From contig CAWBPD010000002.1 in NCBI GenBank assembly GCA_963790575.1, positions 62,001-126,000 on the forward strand: a stretch of 64,000 nt of DNA, given 5' to 3'. Position numbers and translations under genes: made by a program. Positions 1-8,234 of the stretch are shown here, piece after piece (within the stretch, counting starts at the first letter, position 1; every line of letters starts with the position of its first letter). The notes under the pieces were generated by a model. It had not been told where the DNA came from. It searched no databases and saw nothing but the letters and a program-made list of their open reading frames with translations. This DNA comes from CAVTSA01 sp963790575. GTDB lineage: Bacteria > Chloroflexota > Dormibacteria > Dormibacterales > Dormibacteraceae.

Positions 1-753
1 CCGGCCGGTGCGGAGCCCCTGATCGCGTTCGCCGCCCCCGTCCACGGGAGTGATGGCCTGGGCGGCACCGGGTTCCGGCCGGTCCGGCTGACCATCAGCC
101 GCGAAGGCGCGGTCGAGCAGCTCCTGCGGTGGTCGCGCACCCCCGGCGCCGACATCCACCTGATCGCGCTCGGCCCCCTGACCAATCTCGCCGCCGCGCT
201 GGGCCAGGATCGCGACGTCCTGACCCGCTTCCGCTCGGTCACCGTGATGGGCGGGATGGGCCCGGACTGGCTTGCTGCCTCGGTTTCCGAGCGACACCCG
301 GCCTGGCTGGAGATCGGGGACCCCAACACCCGTCACAACCCGGGGGCGGCGGCCGCGGTCGCCGCCTGTCGTGCCGCCGTGACCTGGGTGGGGATGAACG
401 TGACCGGTCCGATCCTGCTCCCCGAGTCGCTGCTCGAGCGGGCGGCAGAGGGAGGTGGCCGCAAGGCGCTCTTCGTCCGCGCCACCCACCGTGCCTACAG
501 CGACGTCGTCACCGAGCGCGCGGCCAGCGCGGAGCGCGTCTTCACCGCCCACGACTCGATCGCGGCCATGGTCGCGGTGGACCCGGACGCGATCCTCCAC
601 CAGGTCGAAGCGACGCCGTACCTGGGCGGTGCGGCGAAGGGCCGGCCCGCGATCTGGGGCCGCCGGCCGGAACCAGGGGAGGTGGTGCACCGCTTCGTGA
701 CCGCGGTCGACCGTGACCGGCTGCAGCGCCACCTCGTGGGGGCCCTGGCCTAG
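1..753 (+). CDS. Nucleoside hydrolase (IU-NH family), 5' partial
   Basis: The frame is open from the first base, so the start and the N-terminal calcium-binding motif lie outside the window. The visible 250 residues show the family core: HGSDGLGG near residue 15, GPLTNLA at about 58-64, VMGGMG near 82, a DPNTRHNPGAA segment equivalent to the usual NxxxDPEAA, and HDSIAA near 184, where the family has its conserved His-Asp. These enzymes cleave N-ribosidic bonds of nucleosides, releasing base and ribose in the cytoplasm. Substrate preference cannot be read from this fragment. The gene converges on the DUF1905 gene 16 bases downstream. Confidence 0.85.
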   Translation, partial: PAGAEPLIAFAAPVHGSDGLGGTGFRPVRLTISREGAVEQLLRWSRTPGADIHLIALGPLTNLAAALGQDRDVLTRFRSVTVMGGMGPDWLAASVSERHPAWLEIGDPNTRHNPGAAAAVAACRAAVTWVGMNVTGPILLPESLLERAAEGGGRKALFVRATHRAYSDVVTERAASAERVFTAHDSIAAMVAVDPDAILHQVEATPYLGGAAKGRPAIWGRRPEPGEVVHRFVTAVDRDRLQRHLVGALA

Positions 754-769
754 CTCAGCTCGGCGGCTC

Positions 770-1051
770 TCAGGGCCGAGTGCGCTCCTCGAGATGGATT
801 GTGACCTCATCCCCGGTGCCCTTCCCGAGCAGCCGGCGGGTCTCAGCCTTCACGGCAAGCTTGTGGGTCCCGTCGCCGAGCGCCATGAAAGAGCTCCGGA
901 AGGGATGGCCGTCGATCGTCCCACGGATCTTGACCAGCCCCCGAGTGCCGAAATACTCCGCCGAGCCGGGCATGACCACGTAGGTCCACCCACCCTTGGC
1001 GGACGACGTCTGCAGGGTGGCGGTGAACGTCCGGTCGAGCTTGTCGTTCAT
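770..1051 (-). CDS. DUF1905 domain protein
   Basis: A 93-residue protein that is almost entirely one DUF1905 domain, a small beta-barrel-like fold of unknown function. Typical features seen are the opening FTATLQ strand, GWTYVVMP near residue 22, a KIRGTIDGHPF segment and the closing DEVTIHLE strand. The ATG at 1051 was chosen because a GGGAG ribosome site precedes it; a TTG two codons further upstream is less likely. It is transcribed toward the nucleoside hydrolase and lies downstream of the DUF72 gene on the same strand. In other genomes DUF1905 is often joined to a YdeI-like domain, which is absent here. Confidence 0.75.
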   Translation of the reverse strand: MNDKLDRTFTATLQTSSAKGGWTYVVMPGSAEYFGTRGLVKIRGTIDGHPFRSSFMALGDGTHKLAVKAETRRLLGKGTGDEVTIHLEERTRP

Positions 1052-1101
1052 GATCAACGCTCCCTACCTGGGGCTTCGGGCCTTTGGGGCTGCGGGGGCT
1101 G

Positions 1102-2109
1102 CTAGTTCCGCTCGGCGTACTGGCGCAGCAGGTCGGCAAGCTGCATCGCGTTGGTGGTGCCGTAGTTGCCCGAGCAGTTGTTCATCAGGACGTGCGTCTG
1201 GCGGGACGACCGCGCCACCTCGGCGACCCGCCCTGCCCAGTCCGCCAGCTGGTCCTCGTCGTAGAGGTAGCGGAAGCGCTCGTTGGGCGGGATCCCGGGC
1301 TTCTCCCAGGTGCCGGCGTTCTGGCCGTGGAAGCGGAAGACGGCCAGGTCCGGACTGGTCACGACCGCCACCGGCGGCACCGAACTCTTGAACCCCTGCG
1401 GCTCATCCACGATCACGTACGGGACCTTCTCGTCTTGGAGGAAGCGGAGCGTGCGCTCGGCGTTCTTCTCGTTGAACCACGACGCGTGCCGGAACTCCAC
1501 CGTCAGGCCCCGGTCGCCCAGCCGGTCCCGCGCCCGCCGGATCACCTCCCGGGCCTCGTGCGAGGGGAAGACCCAGCGCGGGAACTGCAGGAACACCGCC
1601 CCCAGCTTTCCCGCCGCGCGCAGCGGCTCGACACCTTCCAAAAAGCGGTCCCAGATCGCGTCCATGAGCTTGGGTGGGAAGTCTTTGCCGTACACGCGTG
1701 CCTTGCCCGCGAGCGCCTTGGGGAGTGTCTCCCTCAAGTCCTTGGGAAGCCGCTTCACCTCCGACGGCTGGCCGGTCAGGAGCGCGTGCGCCTTGACGTC
1801 GAAGACGAAACCGTCCGGCGTCCGCTCCGCCCACAGCTCAGCCTGGCGAGCTTGCGGCAGAGCATAGTAAGTGGCGTCCACCTCGACGACACTGAACTGC
1901 TCGGCGTAATAGCGGAGGCGATCCTCGGCCGAGGTGGCGCCGTTCGGGTAGAAGACGCCCTTCGCCGTCATGGTGGGGTCGGTCCAGGAGGCGGTCCCGG
2001 CGCGAACCTCGCCGCCGCCCCGGACCCGGATCGGATGTGTCGCCGCGCCCTGCACCGCCGCCGCCAACTCCCCGGCGGCCTCGAAGCCGGGGTCATGTGG
2101 ATCCGCCAT
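1102..2109 (-). CDS. DUF72 (YecE-like) protein
   Basis: A 335-residue TIM-barrel-like DUF72 protein. The family opening VRAGTASWTDP lies around residue 35, followed by the conserved YYAEQFSVVEVDATYYALP, FDVKAHALLTG and the later PRWVFPSHEARE and FRHASWF segments. The biochemical role of the family is not established. The first 33 residues are less conserved, so a later start is possible. The 3' end is 50 bases from the DUF1905 gene on the same strand, and the two may be co-transcribed. The divergent VOC gene begins 131 bases from its start. Confidence 0.8.
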   Translation of the reverse strand: MADPHDPGFEAAGELAAAVQGAATHPIRVRGGGEVRAGTASWTDPTMTAKGVFYPNGATSAEDRLRYYAEQFSVVEVDATYYALPQARQAELWAERTPDGFVFDVKAHALLTGQPSEVKRLPKDLRETLPKALAGKARVYGKDFPPKLMDAIWDRFLEGVEPLRAAGKLGAVFLQFPRWVFPSHEAREVIRRARDRLGDRGLTVEFRHASWFNEKNAERTLRFLQDEKVPYVIVDEPQGFKSSVPPVAVVTSPDLAVFRFHGQNAGTWEKPGIPPNERFRYLYDEDQLADWAGRVAEVARSSRQTHVLMNNCSGNYGTTNAMQLADLLRQYAERN

Positions 2110-2240
2110 GGCGCTGCCAAGATACCGTTCCTGGGAGGGTCGCCCCCGGGTCGGATGCCGCTGCGTGTGGCCCGCGGCCGTCCTCCCTCATCCCGACCGC
2201 ACTAGCGATTCTGTTACCGCCGCTCTGCAACACTGCCCCC

Positions 2241-2642
2241 ATGCGCACACAGGACGATGTCTTCCACCTTGCCATCCCCACCCGGGATCTGGACGAGGCG
2301 TACGACTTCTACGTTTCAAAGCTCGGGTGTAAGCTGGCCCGCCGCCGCAACGACCGGATCACCCTCGACTTCTTCGGAGATCAGGTCGTCCTCCATCTAT
2401 CGGACAATTGGGACCGCGACGCCTCCGATCTCTATCCACGGCATTTCGGCGTCACCTTCAGGCACAAGGAGGACCTGGAGCGTCTGATCCACCTGGCGGA
2501 CGTGCGGGGCGTGGAGGTCTATCACCCGCTGTCGTCACGCTTCGTGGGAGAGGTGGAGGAACACCTGACGATCGTCTTCAAGGATCCCTCCAACAACCTG
2601 CTGGAGTTCAAGTGGTACCACGACCCCCGGATGGCCTACTGA
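2241..2642 (+). CDS. VOC-family (glyoxalase/dioxygenase fold) protein
   Basis: A 133-residue single VOC-domain protein. FHLAIPTRDLDEAYDFYVSKLG at the N-terminus is the classical first beta-alpha-beta module, with His at residue 9 as the expected metal ligand. IVFKDPSNNLLEFKWY at the C-terminus supplies the conserved Glu ligand. Such proteins are divalent-metal enzymes (lyases, isomerases, extradiol dioxygenases) or resistance proteins; the substrate is not evident. The frame stays open upstream to 2037, but the ATG at 2241 gives the family N-terminus. The stop overlaps by 7 bases the stop of the convergent DinB gene. Confidence 0.85.
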   Translation: MRTQDDVFHLAIPTRDLDEAYDFYVSKLGCKLARRRNDRITLDFFGDQVVLHLSDNWDRDASDLYPRHFGVTFRHKEDLERLIHLADVRGVEVYHPLSSRFVGEVEEHLTIVFKDPSNNLLEFKWYHDPRMAY

Positions 2643-3406
2643 GTCTGCTCGCGTAACCCCGCCAGCGCGTCCAGGTCGCGCTCGGCGTAGCGGTGGTGCC
2701 ACCACTCCTCGTTCAGGATCTCGTGTAGGCACTGCGCCACCACGTGCGGGATGCTGGGCGGATGCCCGGGGGTCGGGGGCGGGGTCGTGACCCGGTCCAG
2801 CTCCTCGCTGGTCAGGGCGGCAAAGGTTTCGCGGACCGCCGCCAGCCGGCCCTGGCGGACCTCCAGCACCTCCCCAAGCCGGGGGTCGGCGGTGGGATCC
2901 AGGCCCAAGGCTTCCGGGTCCAGCAGCCAGGGGCCGGCGATGCCCCAGGGATGGTAGGGGTGAGGCTCCTGGCGGACGGCGCGGAAGAGCCAGCAGTCGG
3001 TGGCGAAGATGAGATGCCGCAACGTCTCGACGAAGCTCCAGTCGCCGTCGACCTGCCGGTGGAGGAGCGGCTCGGGCAACGTCCGGGCGCGGGCGGTGGT
3101 CGCCGCCCAACTGTCCTCGACGGCCGCCCACGCTTGCCGCAGCAGGTCCGGGTCCGTCGCCCGCAGCTTGGCGTGCTCGGGGTGGCGGCGGTCAAGCTCG
3201 GCCTCGACCAGCGGCGCCACCTCGACGCCGTTCACGCGGAGCCCCTCGATCCACTCCGGGATGGCGGCCGTGATGTCCAGGTTGTGCAGGTCCGAGTTGG
3301 TGATCCGCGCGTCCTCGAAGTCCGCCCGGTGGAACCGGGCGCCCGAGAAGTTGGCGCCCTCGAGGCGCCGTCCTCGGAAGTCCAGCGGCTCGGCGTCCGT
3401 CTCCAC
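2636..3406 (-). CDS. DinB-family protein with N-terminal pentapeptide repeats
   Basis: 256 residues with two parts. Residues about 8-45 read as a short pentapeptide-repeat run with a Leu/Phe every fifth residue (FRGRR LEGAN FSGAR FHRAD FEDAR). Residues about 85-250 form a DinB_2-type four-helix domain with FVETLRHLIFATDCW and a later HEILNEEWWHHRYAERDL segment, which carries metal-binding histidines. DinB-like proteins are often thiol-dependent S-transferases that use mycothiol or bacillithiol, which fits the mycothione reductase nearby; that link is inferred. The start is GTG at 3406, six bases after the stop of the molybdenum hydroxylase gene, so the two form an operon. Confidence 0.75.
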   Translation of the reverse strand: METDAEPLDFRGRRLEGANFSGARFHRADFEDARITNSDLHNLDITAAIPEWIEGLRVNGVEVAPLVEAELDRRHPEHAKLRATDPDLLRQAWAAVEDSWAATTARARTLPEPLLHRQVDGDWSFVETLRHLIFATDCWLFRAVRQEPHPYHPWGIAGPWLLDPEALGLDPTADPRLGEVLEVRQGRLAAVRETFAALTSEELDRVTTPPPTPGHPPSIPHVVAQCLHEILNEEWWHHRYAERDLDALAGLREQTQ

Positions 3407-3412
3407 GACCGA

Positions 3413-5674
3413 TCAGTCGCGCAGCGCGTCCCAGACCCGGAGCGAGGTCAGCGGCAGTTCGGTGATGCGGACGCCCGCCGCCCCCGCCACCGCGTTCGCC
3501 ACCGCCGCCCCACCGGGCACGATCGGAGGCTCCCCGACCACGCGGGCGCCGTGGAGCCCGTACTGGGAGGGATTCTCGACCAGGGCCACCTCGACCGGCG
3601 GTGCGGTATCGACGCTCGGGATCACGTAGTCGATGAAGGAGGCCGTGGTCAGGTGACCGTCGCCGTCGGTGCGCATGGCCTCACTCAGGGCCCAGCCCAG
3701 ACCTTGCACGGATCCACCTTCGATCTGGCCCTCGACCAGCAGCGGGTTGAGCGCGAAGCCGACGTCCTGGACGGCGGCGTACGCGAGGGTGTCGATCGAC
3801 CCGGTGTCGCGATCGACACTGACCTTCACCAGGTGCGCGGCGGCGCCGGGCGCGTTGGCCTCGATCGCGGCCCGACCCTGACCGGTGATGGGGCCGGCGC
3901 CTCCACCCTGTGACTGCGCCATCAGAGCCAGCTCGGCGGCCGGCACCGCGCGGCTGGGCACACCCTTCACCTGGACCGAGCCGTCGCGCAGCTCCAGGTC
4001 CTCGGCCGCAGCCTCCAGCCGTTGGGTGGCCAGGTCGAGCAGCTGCCTTCTCACCTCCTCGGCCGCCCGGCGCACCGCACCCGAGACGCTGTAGGTGGTC
4101 TGGGAGCCCCCGCTGGGGCCTGCGTAGAGCCCGCTCTGGGTGTCGTCCTGCACCAGCTCGATCCGGGTCGGGTCCAGCTGCAGGACCTCGGCCGCGACCA
4201 GAATCAGCGAGGAGTTGACGCCCGAGATGTCCACCGAACCGACGTGGACCTGCACCGACCCGTCTCCTCCCATGCAGACCAGCGCGGCCGCGGGGTTGGC
4301 CGCACCCGGCCAGGCGCCGATCGCAAGGCCCAGGCCTTCGCCCGGCTGCAGCGAGTCGCGCTCCTGCCACAGAGGGAGTTCGCGCAGCCGCTCCAGGCAC
4401 TGGCGGAGGCCCAGGCTGGGCCACGGCTGCCCGCTGCCCATGGCGTCGCCGTCCCCGGCCACGTGCTTGAGCCGCCACTCGAGCGGATCCAGTTCCAGCC
4501 GCCGGAGCGCCTCGTCGACCGCCTGCTCGAGCGCGAACGTGGCCGGCGGCGCGCCCGGGGCACGGTAGGCACCTGCCGGCTGTTTGGTGGTGAGAACGTC
4601 GAAGGCCTCGATGTCGACGTTGTCACAGCGGTAGTAGCCGCCGAGCAGGATCGAGAGAATCCCGCCCTCGGCCATCGGATAGGCGCCGTCGTCGACCACC
4701 GCCCGAGCCCGCAGCCCGGTGAGCCCACGCTCCCGTGACACGCCCAGCTCGAGATCGATGATGGTCGCCGGGGAGGGGGTGGTGGACAGGAAGTCCTCGG
4801 TCCGGCTGAGCACCAGCTTCACCGGCCGGCGGACCGCCATCGAAGCGGCGGCGGCAAGCGGGTCGATGATCCCGTACTTGGCACCGAATCCGCCGCCCAC
4901 CGTCATCGGCGTCACCCGCACCCGGCTCGGCTGCAGGCCGACGAGCCTGGCCACCAGATCGCGCACCGCGTACTGACCCTGGGTGGAGGTGAAGATCCGC
5001 ATCTCTTTGCGCACCGGGTCGTAGCTGGCGACCGAGGCATGGGGCTCCAGGTAAGACTGGTGGACGGTCGAGGTCCGGTAGCGACGGCGCACGACCACGT
5101 CCGCCTCGCGCAGGCCCGCCTCGGCATCGCCGCGATGGAAATGGGCGTGATCATGCACGTTGGCCGGAGTGGTGGTCTCCTCCTCCTGGGTTTCGACGGC
5201 GGCGTGCTGCACCCCCTCGTCATCCTGGACCAGGCCCTCGGCGTGCACCAGCGGCGCGTCCTCGCGCATCGCCTCCTCGGGGTCGAGCACCGGTGGCAGG
5301 GGCTCATACTCGACGAACACCGCCTCCGCGGCGTCCTGTGCCTGCTCCTCCGTCTCCGCCACCACCACCGCCACCGGCTGGCCGGTGAAGACCACGGTGT
5401 CGCGGGCCAGCACGGCCGACGGACGCGAGTTGATCGGCTTTCCGTGCGTGGCGAGGTCGGCCTCGGTGAGCACGGCCACCACTCCCGGCATCCGGCGGGC
5501 GTCGTCGGCGTCGATGGAGACGATGCGGGCGTGCGCGTGCGGACTCAGCACCGGGCGTGCGTGGGTCATCCGCGGCAGGTCGACATCGGCAGCGTAGCGC
5601 GCCGCCCCCGAGACCTTGTCCGGTCCGTCGATGAGCGGCCGGGGCCGGCCCAGATAGGTGAGCGTGTCGGTCAC
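3413..5674 (-). CDS. Xanthine dehydrogenase/CO dehydrogenase-type molybdenum hydroxylase, large subunit
   Basis: 753 residues, the usual size for the molybdopterin-binding subunit. The N-terminal Ald_Xan_dh_C-like domain reads DKVSGAARYAADVDLPRM; the cofactor-binding VGGGFGAK lies near residue 257, AYRAPGAPPATFALEQAVDEAL around 370, and the C-terminal VVGEPPIVPGGAAVANAV contains the expected catalytic Glu. The GTG at 5674 is preferred over an upstream TTG because GAGGGGG precedes it. No FAD (CoxM-like) or 2Fe-2S (CoxS-like) subunit gene is adjacent on either side; it would need partners encoded elsewhere. The substrate is unknown, and the AYRC loop typical of CO dehydrogenase is absent. Confidence 0.85.
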   Translation of the reverse strand: MTDTLTYLGRPRPLIDGPDKVSGAARYAADVDLPRMTHARPVLSPHAHARIVSIDADDARRMPGVVAVLTEADLATHGKPINSRPSAVLARDTVVFTGQPVAVVVAETEEQAQDAAEAVFVEYEPLPPVLDPEEAMREDAPLVHAEGLVQDDEGVQHAAVETQEEETTTPANVHDHAHFHRGDAEAGLREADVVVRRRYRTSTVHQSYLEPHASVASYDPVRKEMRIFTSTQGQYAVRDLVARLVGLQPSRVRVTPMTVGGGFGAKYGIIDPLAAAASMAVRRPVKLVLSRTEDFLSTTPSPATIIDLELGVSRERGLTGLRARAVVDDGAYPMAEGGILSILLGGYYRCDNVDIEAFDVLTTKQPAGAYRAPGAPPATFALEQAVDEALRRLELDPLEWRLKHVAGDGDAMGSGQPWPSLGLRQCLERLRELPLWQERDSLQPGEGLGLAIGAWPGAANPAAALVCMGGDGSVQVHVGSVDISGVNSSLILVAAEVLQLDPTRIELVQDDTQSGLYAGPSGGSQTTYSVSGAVRRAAEEVRRQLLDLATQRLEAAAEDLELRDGSVQVKGVPSRAVPAAELALMAQSQGGGAGPITGQGRAAIEANAPGAAAHLVKVSVDRDTGSIDTLAYAAVQDVGFALNPLLVEGQIEGGSVQGLGWALSEAMRTDGDGHLTTASFIDYVIPSVDTAPPVEVALVENPSQYGLHGARVVGEPPIVPGGAAVANAVAGAAGVRITELPLTSLRVWDALRD

Positions 5675-5734
5675 AGAGGTCCCCCTCAATTCAAGGTCGA
5701 ACAGCCATCTGAGGCTACGCCCTGTCGGACTCGG

Positions 5735-6121
5735 TCAGTGGCCGAGCAGGCGCGCGATCTGTACCGCGTAGAGCACCCCCAGTCCCACCATCCCGCCCAG
5801 CTCGGTCCAGGCGGTGGCTCCGGCCGCGACGTCCTTGACCAGCCCAATCCGGGGGTCGGTGCCGGAGTGCACGTAGTTGCAGAGCATCTCGACCGCAGTG
5901 TTGAGCGTCTCGACCGCGAGCACCAGGGTGCCGCCGACGACGATCACGACCAGCTCCAGCGCTGAGAGTCGCAGCGCCCAGCCGACCAGCAGCGCCACCA
6001 CGATGACGGCCACGCCCAGCTGAAGCGAGCGGGTGTGCCTGAAGGCGTACCCGAGGCCCCGAAAGGCATCCCGCCCGCTCCGCAGAAGACTCCACCGGTT
6101 CCGCCGCCGCGTCCCGTTCAT
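5735..6121 (-). CDS. dgkA: DgkA-type diacylglycerol/undecaprenol kinase
   Basis: A 128-residue integral membrane kinase of the prokaryotic DAGK family. Residues about 12-28 are the amphipathic entry helix (GRDAFRGLGYAFRHTRS), followed by three hydrophobic helices. The signature ETLNTAVEMLCN at about 71-82 carries the catalytic Glu and Asn. The ATG at 6121 lies five bases after the stop of the mycothione reductase gene, so the two are translated from one message. In Gram-positives this family usually phosphorylates undecaprenol to support cell-wall lipid carrier recycling. Confidence 0.85.
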   Translation of the reverse strand: MNGTRRRNRWSLLRSGRDAFRGLGYAFRHTRSLQLGVAVIVVALLVGWALRLSALELVVIVVGGTLVLAVETLNTAVEMLCNYVHSGTDPRIGLVKDVAAGATAWTELGGMVGLGVLYAVQIARLLGH

Positions 6122-6126
6122 CCCGG

Positions 6127-7527
6127 CTACGAGGGCAGCTGGAGGTGCAGGCCGAGGAGCGCGTTCTCGACCAGCTCGGGCAGGGAGGGGTGGATCCAGT
6201 ACTGGCCGCGCGCCATCCGGTGCGCCGGGAGGGCGAAGTGCATCGCCTGGATCAGCGGCTGCAGCAACGAGGCGGCGTCGTACCCGATGATGTGCGCCCC
6301 CAGAATGAGGCCGGTGGCAGGATCGGCGACCAGCTTGCAGAAGCCTGAGGTGTCTTCCAACGCCCATCCGTAGGCGATGCCCGCGTAGTCCTGATGGCTG
6401 GTCACGTAGCGCAGGTCCCGCGCCTTCGCCTCCCGCTCGGTGAGACCGACGGAGGCCACTTGGGGAGAGGAGAAGACGGCGTGCGGGACGAACCGATGGT
6501 CGGTCTCGCGCAGGTCGTGGGGGTGCAGCAGGTTGTGCTGGACCACCCGTTCCTCGTGGTTGGCGACGTGCTTGAGCAGGTAGGGAGAGCTGGCGTCCCC
6601 GAGCGCCCAGACCCCGGGCGCGGAAGTGCGCTGGTGGCAGTCAACGAGGATCCGCCCGTCGGCGGCGGCGTCCACGCCCGCCGCGGGTAGGTTGAGCAGG
6701 TCGCCGTTGGGGCGGCGGCCGGTGGCGACCAGCAGCGCGTCCACCTCCACCTGCTCTTCGCGGTCCCCGGCCTGGAGGTCGAGCCGGATCCCGGACGCCG
6801 CCTGACCGACACGGCGGACATGCCGCCGGAGGCGCACGTCCCAGCGCTTGTGGGCGAGGTCGGTGAAGCGCTCGGAGATGTCGTCGTCCTCGTGGCGGAG
6901 CAGCCGGGGGGAGCGCGAGATCACCGTCACCTCGACCCCGAAGGCACTGAAGACGTGCGCGAACTCGGAGCAGATGTACCCCGCGCCCCAGATGGCGAGC
7001 CGGCGGGGCAGGGTGTCCAGGCGCATCACGGTGTCGCTGGTCAGGTAGGGGACGCCATGGATGCCGGGCACGTCGGGGATCACGGGGCGGCCGCCGGTGG
7101 CGAGCACGACCTGGTCGCTGGCGATGGTCACCGGGTCGCCGCCCTGGTTGAGGTCGACGTCCAAACGGCGCTCGCCGACAAAGCGCGCGGTCCCCTCGTA
7201 GACGGTGACGTTGGGGCAGTCCTCGATCCGGTAGCGCCGGCCGCCGGCGGCGATGGGGTCGATCCGGCCGAAGATCCGGTCGCGAACGGCCGGCCAGTCG
7301 ACGGCGTCCAGGGTCTCGTGCACCCCCAGGCGCCGACCATCGCGCGGCGCGTTCGCGATGTCCGCGGTGTGGACGAACATCTTGGTCGGGATACAGCCGA
7401 CGTTGAGACAGGTCCCGCCGAACGTGCCCCGCTCCACGATCGCCACCGCCTGATCGTCGAACCGCTCGTCGAGGATCGAGTTGCCGGAGCCGGTCCCGAC
7501 GATCACCAGGTCGAAGTGCTGCGCCAC
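6127..7527 (-). CDS. mtr: Mycothione reductase
   Basis: A 466-residue flavoprotein disulfide reductase. The N-terminus carries the FAD-binding VIVGTGSGNSILDERF, then the redox-active GGTCLNVGCIP with the CxxxxC pair near residues 39-44. An NADPH-binding IWGAGYICSEFAHVFSAFG segment and a C-terminal HPSLPELVENALL segment with the catalytic His-Glu dyad follow. The GSGNSILDE opening is characteristic of mycothione reductase rather than glutathione or lipoamide reductases. It reduces mycothiol disulfide with NADPH in the cytoplasm. Translation starts at GTG 7527, and a palindrome array lies just upstream. Before the mobile element arrived, the hydroquinone reductase gene was its immediate upstream neighbour. 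Confidence 0.92.
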   Translation of the reverse strand: MAQHFDLVIVGTGSGNSILDERFDDQAVAIVERGTFGGTCLNVGCIPTKMFVHTADIANAPRDGRRLGVHETLDAVDWPAVRDRIFGRIDPIAAGGRRYRIEDCPNVTVYEGTARFVGERRLDVDLNQGGDPVTIASDQVVLATGGRPVIPDVPGIHGVPYLTSDTVMRLDTLPRRLAIWGAGYICSEFAHVFSAFGVEVTVISRSPRLLRHEDDDISERFTDLAHKRWDVRLRRHVRRVGQAASGIRLDLQAGDREEQVEVDALLVATGRRPNGDLLNLPAAGVDAAADGRILVDCHQRTSAPGVWALGDASSPYLLKHVANHEERVVQHNLLHPHDLRETDHRFVPHAVFSSPQVASVGLTEREAKARDLRYVTSHQDYAGIAYGWALEDTSGFCKLVADPATGLILGAHIIGYDAASLLQPLIQAMHFALPAHRMARGQYWIHPSLPELVENALLGLHLQLPS

Positions 7528-7558
7528 CCCTTAATGGTGCCGCACGGGCTGACCCCCC

Positions 7559-7632
7559 GTTGGTGCACGCCGTTGGTGCACCGGTTGGCCACTCTGACCC
7601 CCGACTCCGGGGTGTTGGTGCACGTGCACCAA
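7559..7632. promoter_or_regulatory. GTTGGTGCAC repeat array with 18-bp palindrome upstream of mtr
   Basis: Three copies of GTTGGTGCAC lie at 7559-7568, 7572-7581 and 7614-7623, and the last forms half of the perfect 18-bp palindrome TTGGTGCACGTGCACCAA at 7615-7632. The array begins 32 bases upstream of the mtr start codon, where an operator would be expected. The gap 7528-7924 between mtr and the hydroquinone reductase fragment holds nothing else that I recognise. The binding protein is unknown. Confidence 0.4.
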
Positions 7633-7924
7633 GTGCCCTTGGTCAGGCCGGCCCTTGGGGAGCTGCGCCATCTGTAGGCCTCCATCATCTTGGGGTTGCC
7701 TCTGGCCATGCATACGATATAGGCTGTCTGGCCTGACCTAGGAGGGGGTCGACCCCTGCGACCCTGACGCCACGCAGGCATGGATCGACGCGCATCGTGA
7801 CGTCCCCTGGACCGAGTGGCTGCAGCCTCAGCCCGCCGGTCGCGCGATCGCCCGGCCTCCCGCCTGATTCGGGCCCATGCGGGCCTTTGGCGGCGCAGGA
7901 AAGGTCCGCCCGCACTCCAGACGG

Positions 7925-8215
7925 TCAGGCGATGGGCGGCACTTCTTCGCCGGCCACCACCGGGCCCGGCGGGGTGCCGTTGCCGAAGGGGCGCCCGCCC
8001 AAGGTCTCGCGTCCGTGCGGAGTCAACCAGCCGCGCAGGTCGGGGCCGAGCGGGACGATGCCGGTCGGGTTGATGTCGCGGTGCACTCCGTAGTAGTGCC
8101 GCTTGATGTGGTCGAAGTTGACCGTGTCGCCGAAGCCGGGCGTCTGAAAGAGATCGCGCGCGTAGGCCCACAGGACGGGCATCTCGCTCAGCTTCTGCCG
8201 GTTGCACTTGAAGTG
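7925..8215 (-). pseudogene. Glutathionyl/mycothiolyl-hydroquinone reductase, C-terminal fragment
   Basis: This encodes the last 96 residues of a YqjG/ECM4-type S-glutathionyl-hydroquinone reductase. It begins at HFKCNRQKL and includes the family's YARDLFQTPGF, FDHIKRHYY and INPTGIVPLGPDL motifs. The N-terminal 235 residues are at 24594-25298. Joining the two halves at the shared TGCC gives VYHGHFKCN in frame and a total of 331 residues, the normal family length. A spurious ATG inside the element (8236) keeps this fragment open for 103 codons, but it lacks the thioredoxin-fold domain with the active-site Cys and should be non-functional. Confidence 0.88.
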
Positions 8216-8225
8216 CCGTGATAGA
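8214..8225. other. attL of the serine-integrase element
   Basis: The left junction reads TGCC-GTGATAGA. The left arm (CTTGAAG) is host gene sequence coding for FKC, and the right arm belongs to the element. The right junction at 24592-24604 reads TGCCC-GTGATAGA. Only a crossover within TGCC that gives the host arm the extra C restores the host reading frame, which places the strand exchange at 8214-8217. Confidence 0.75.
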
Positions 8226-8234
8226 TTTGACGTC

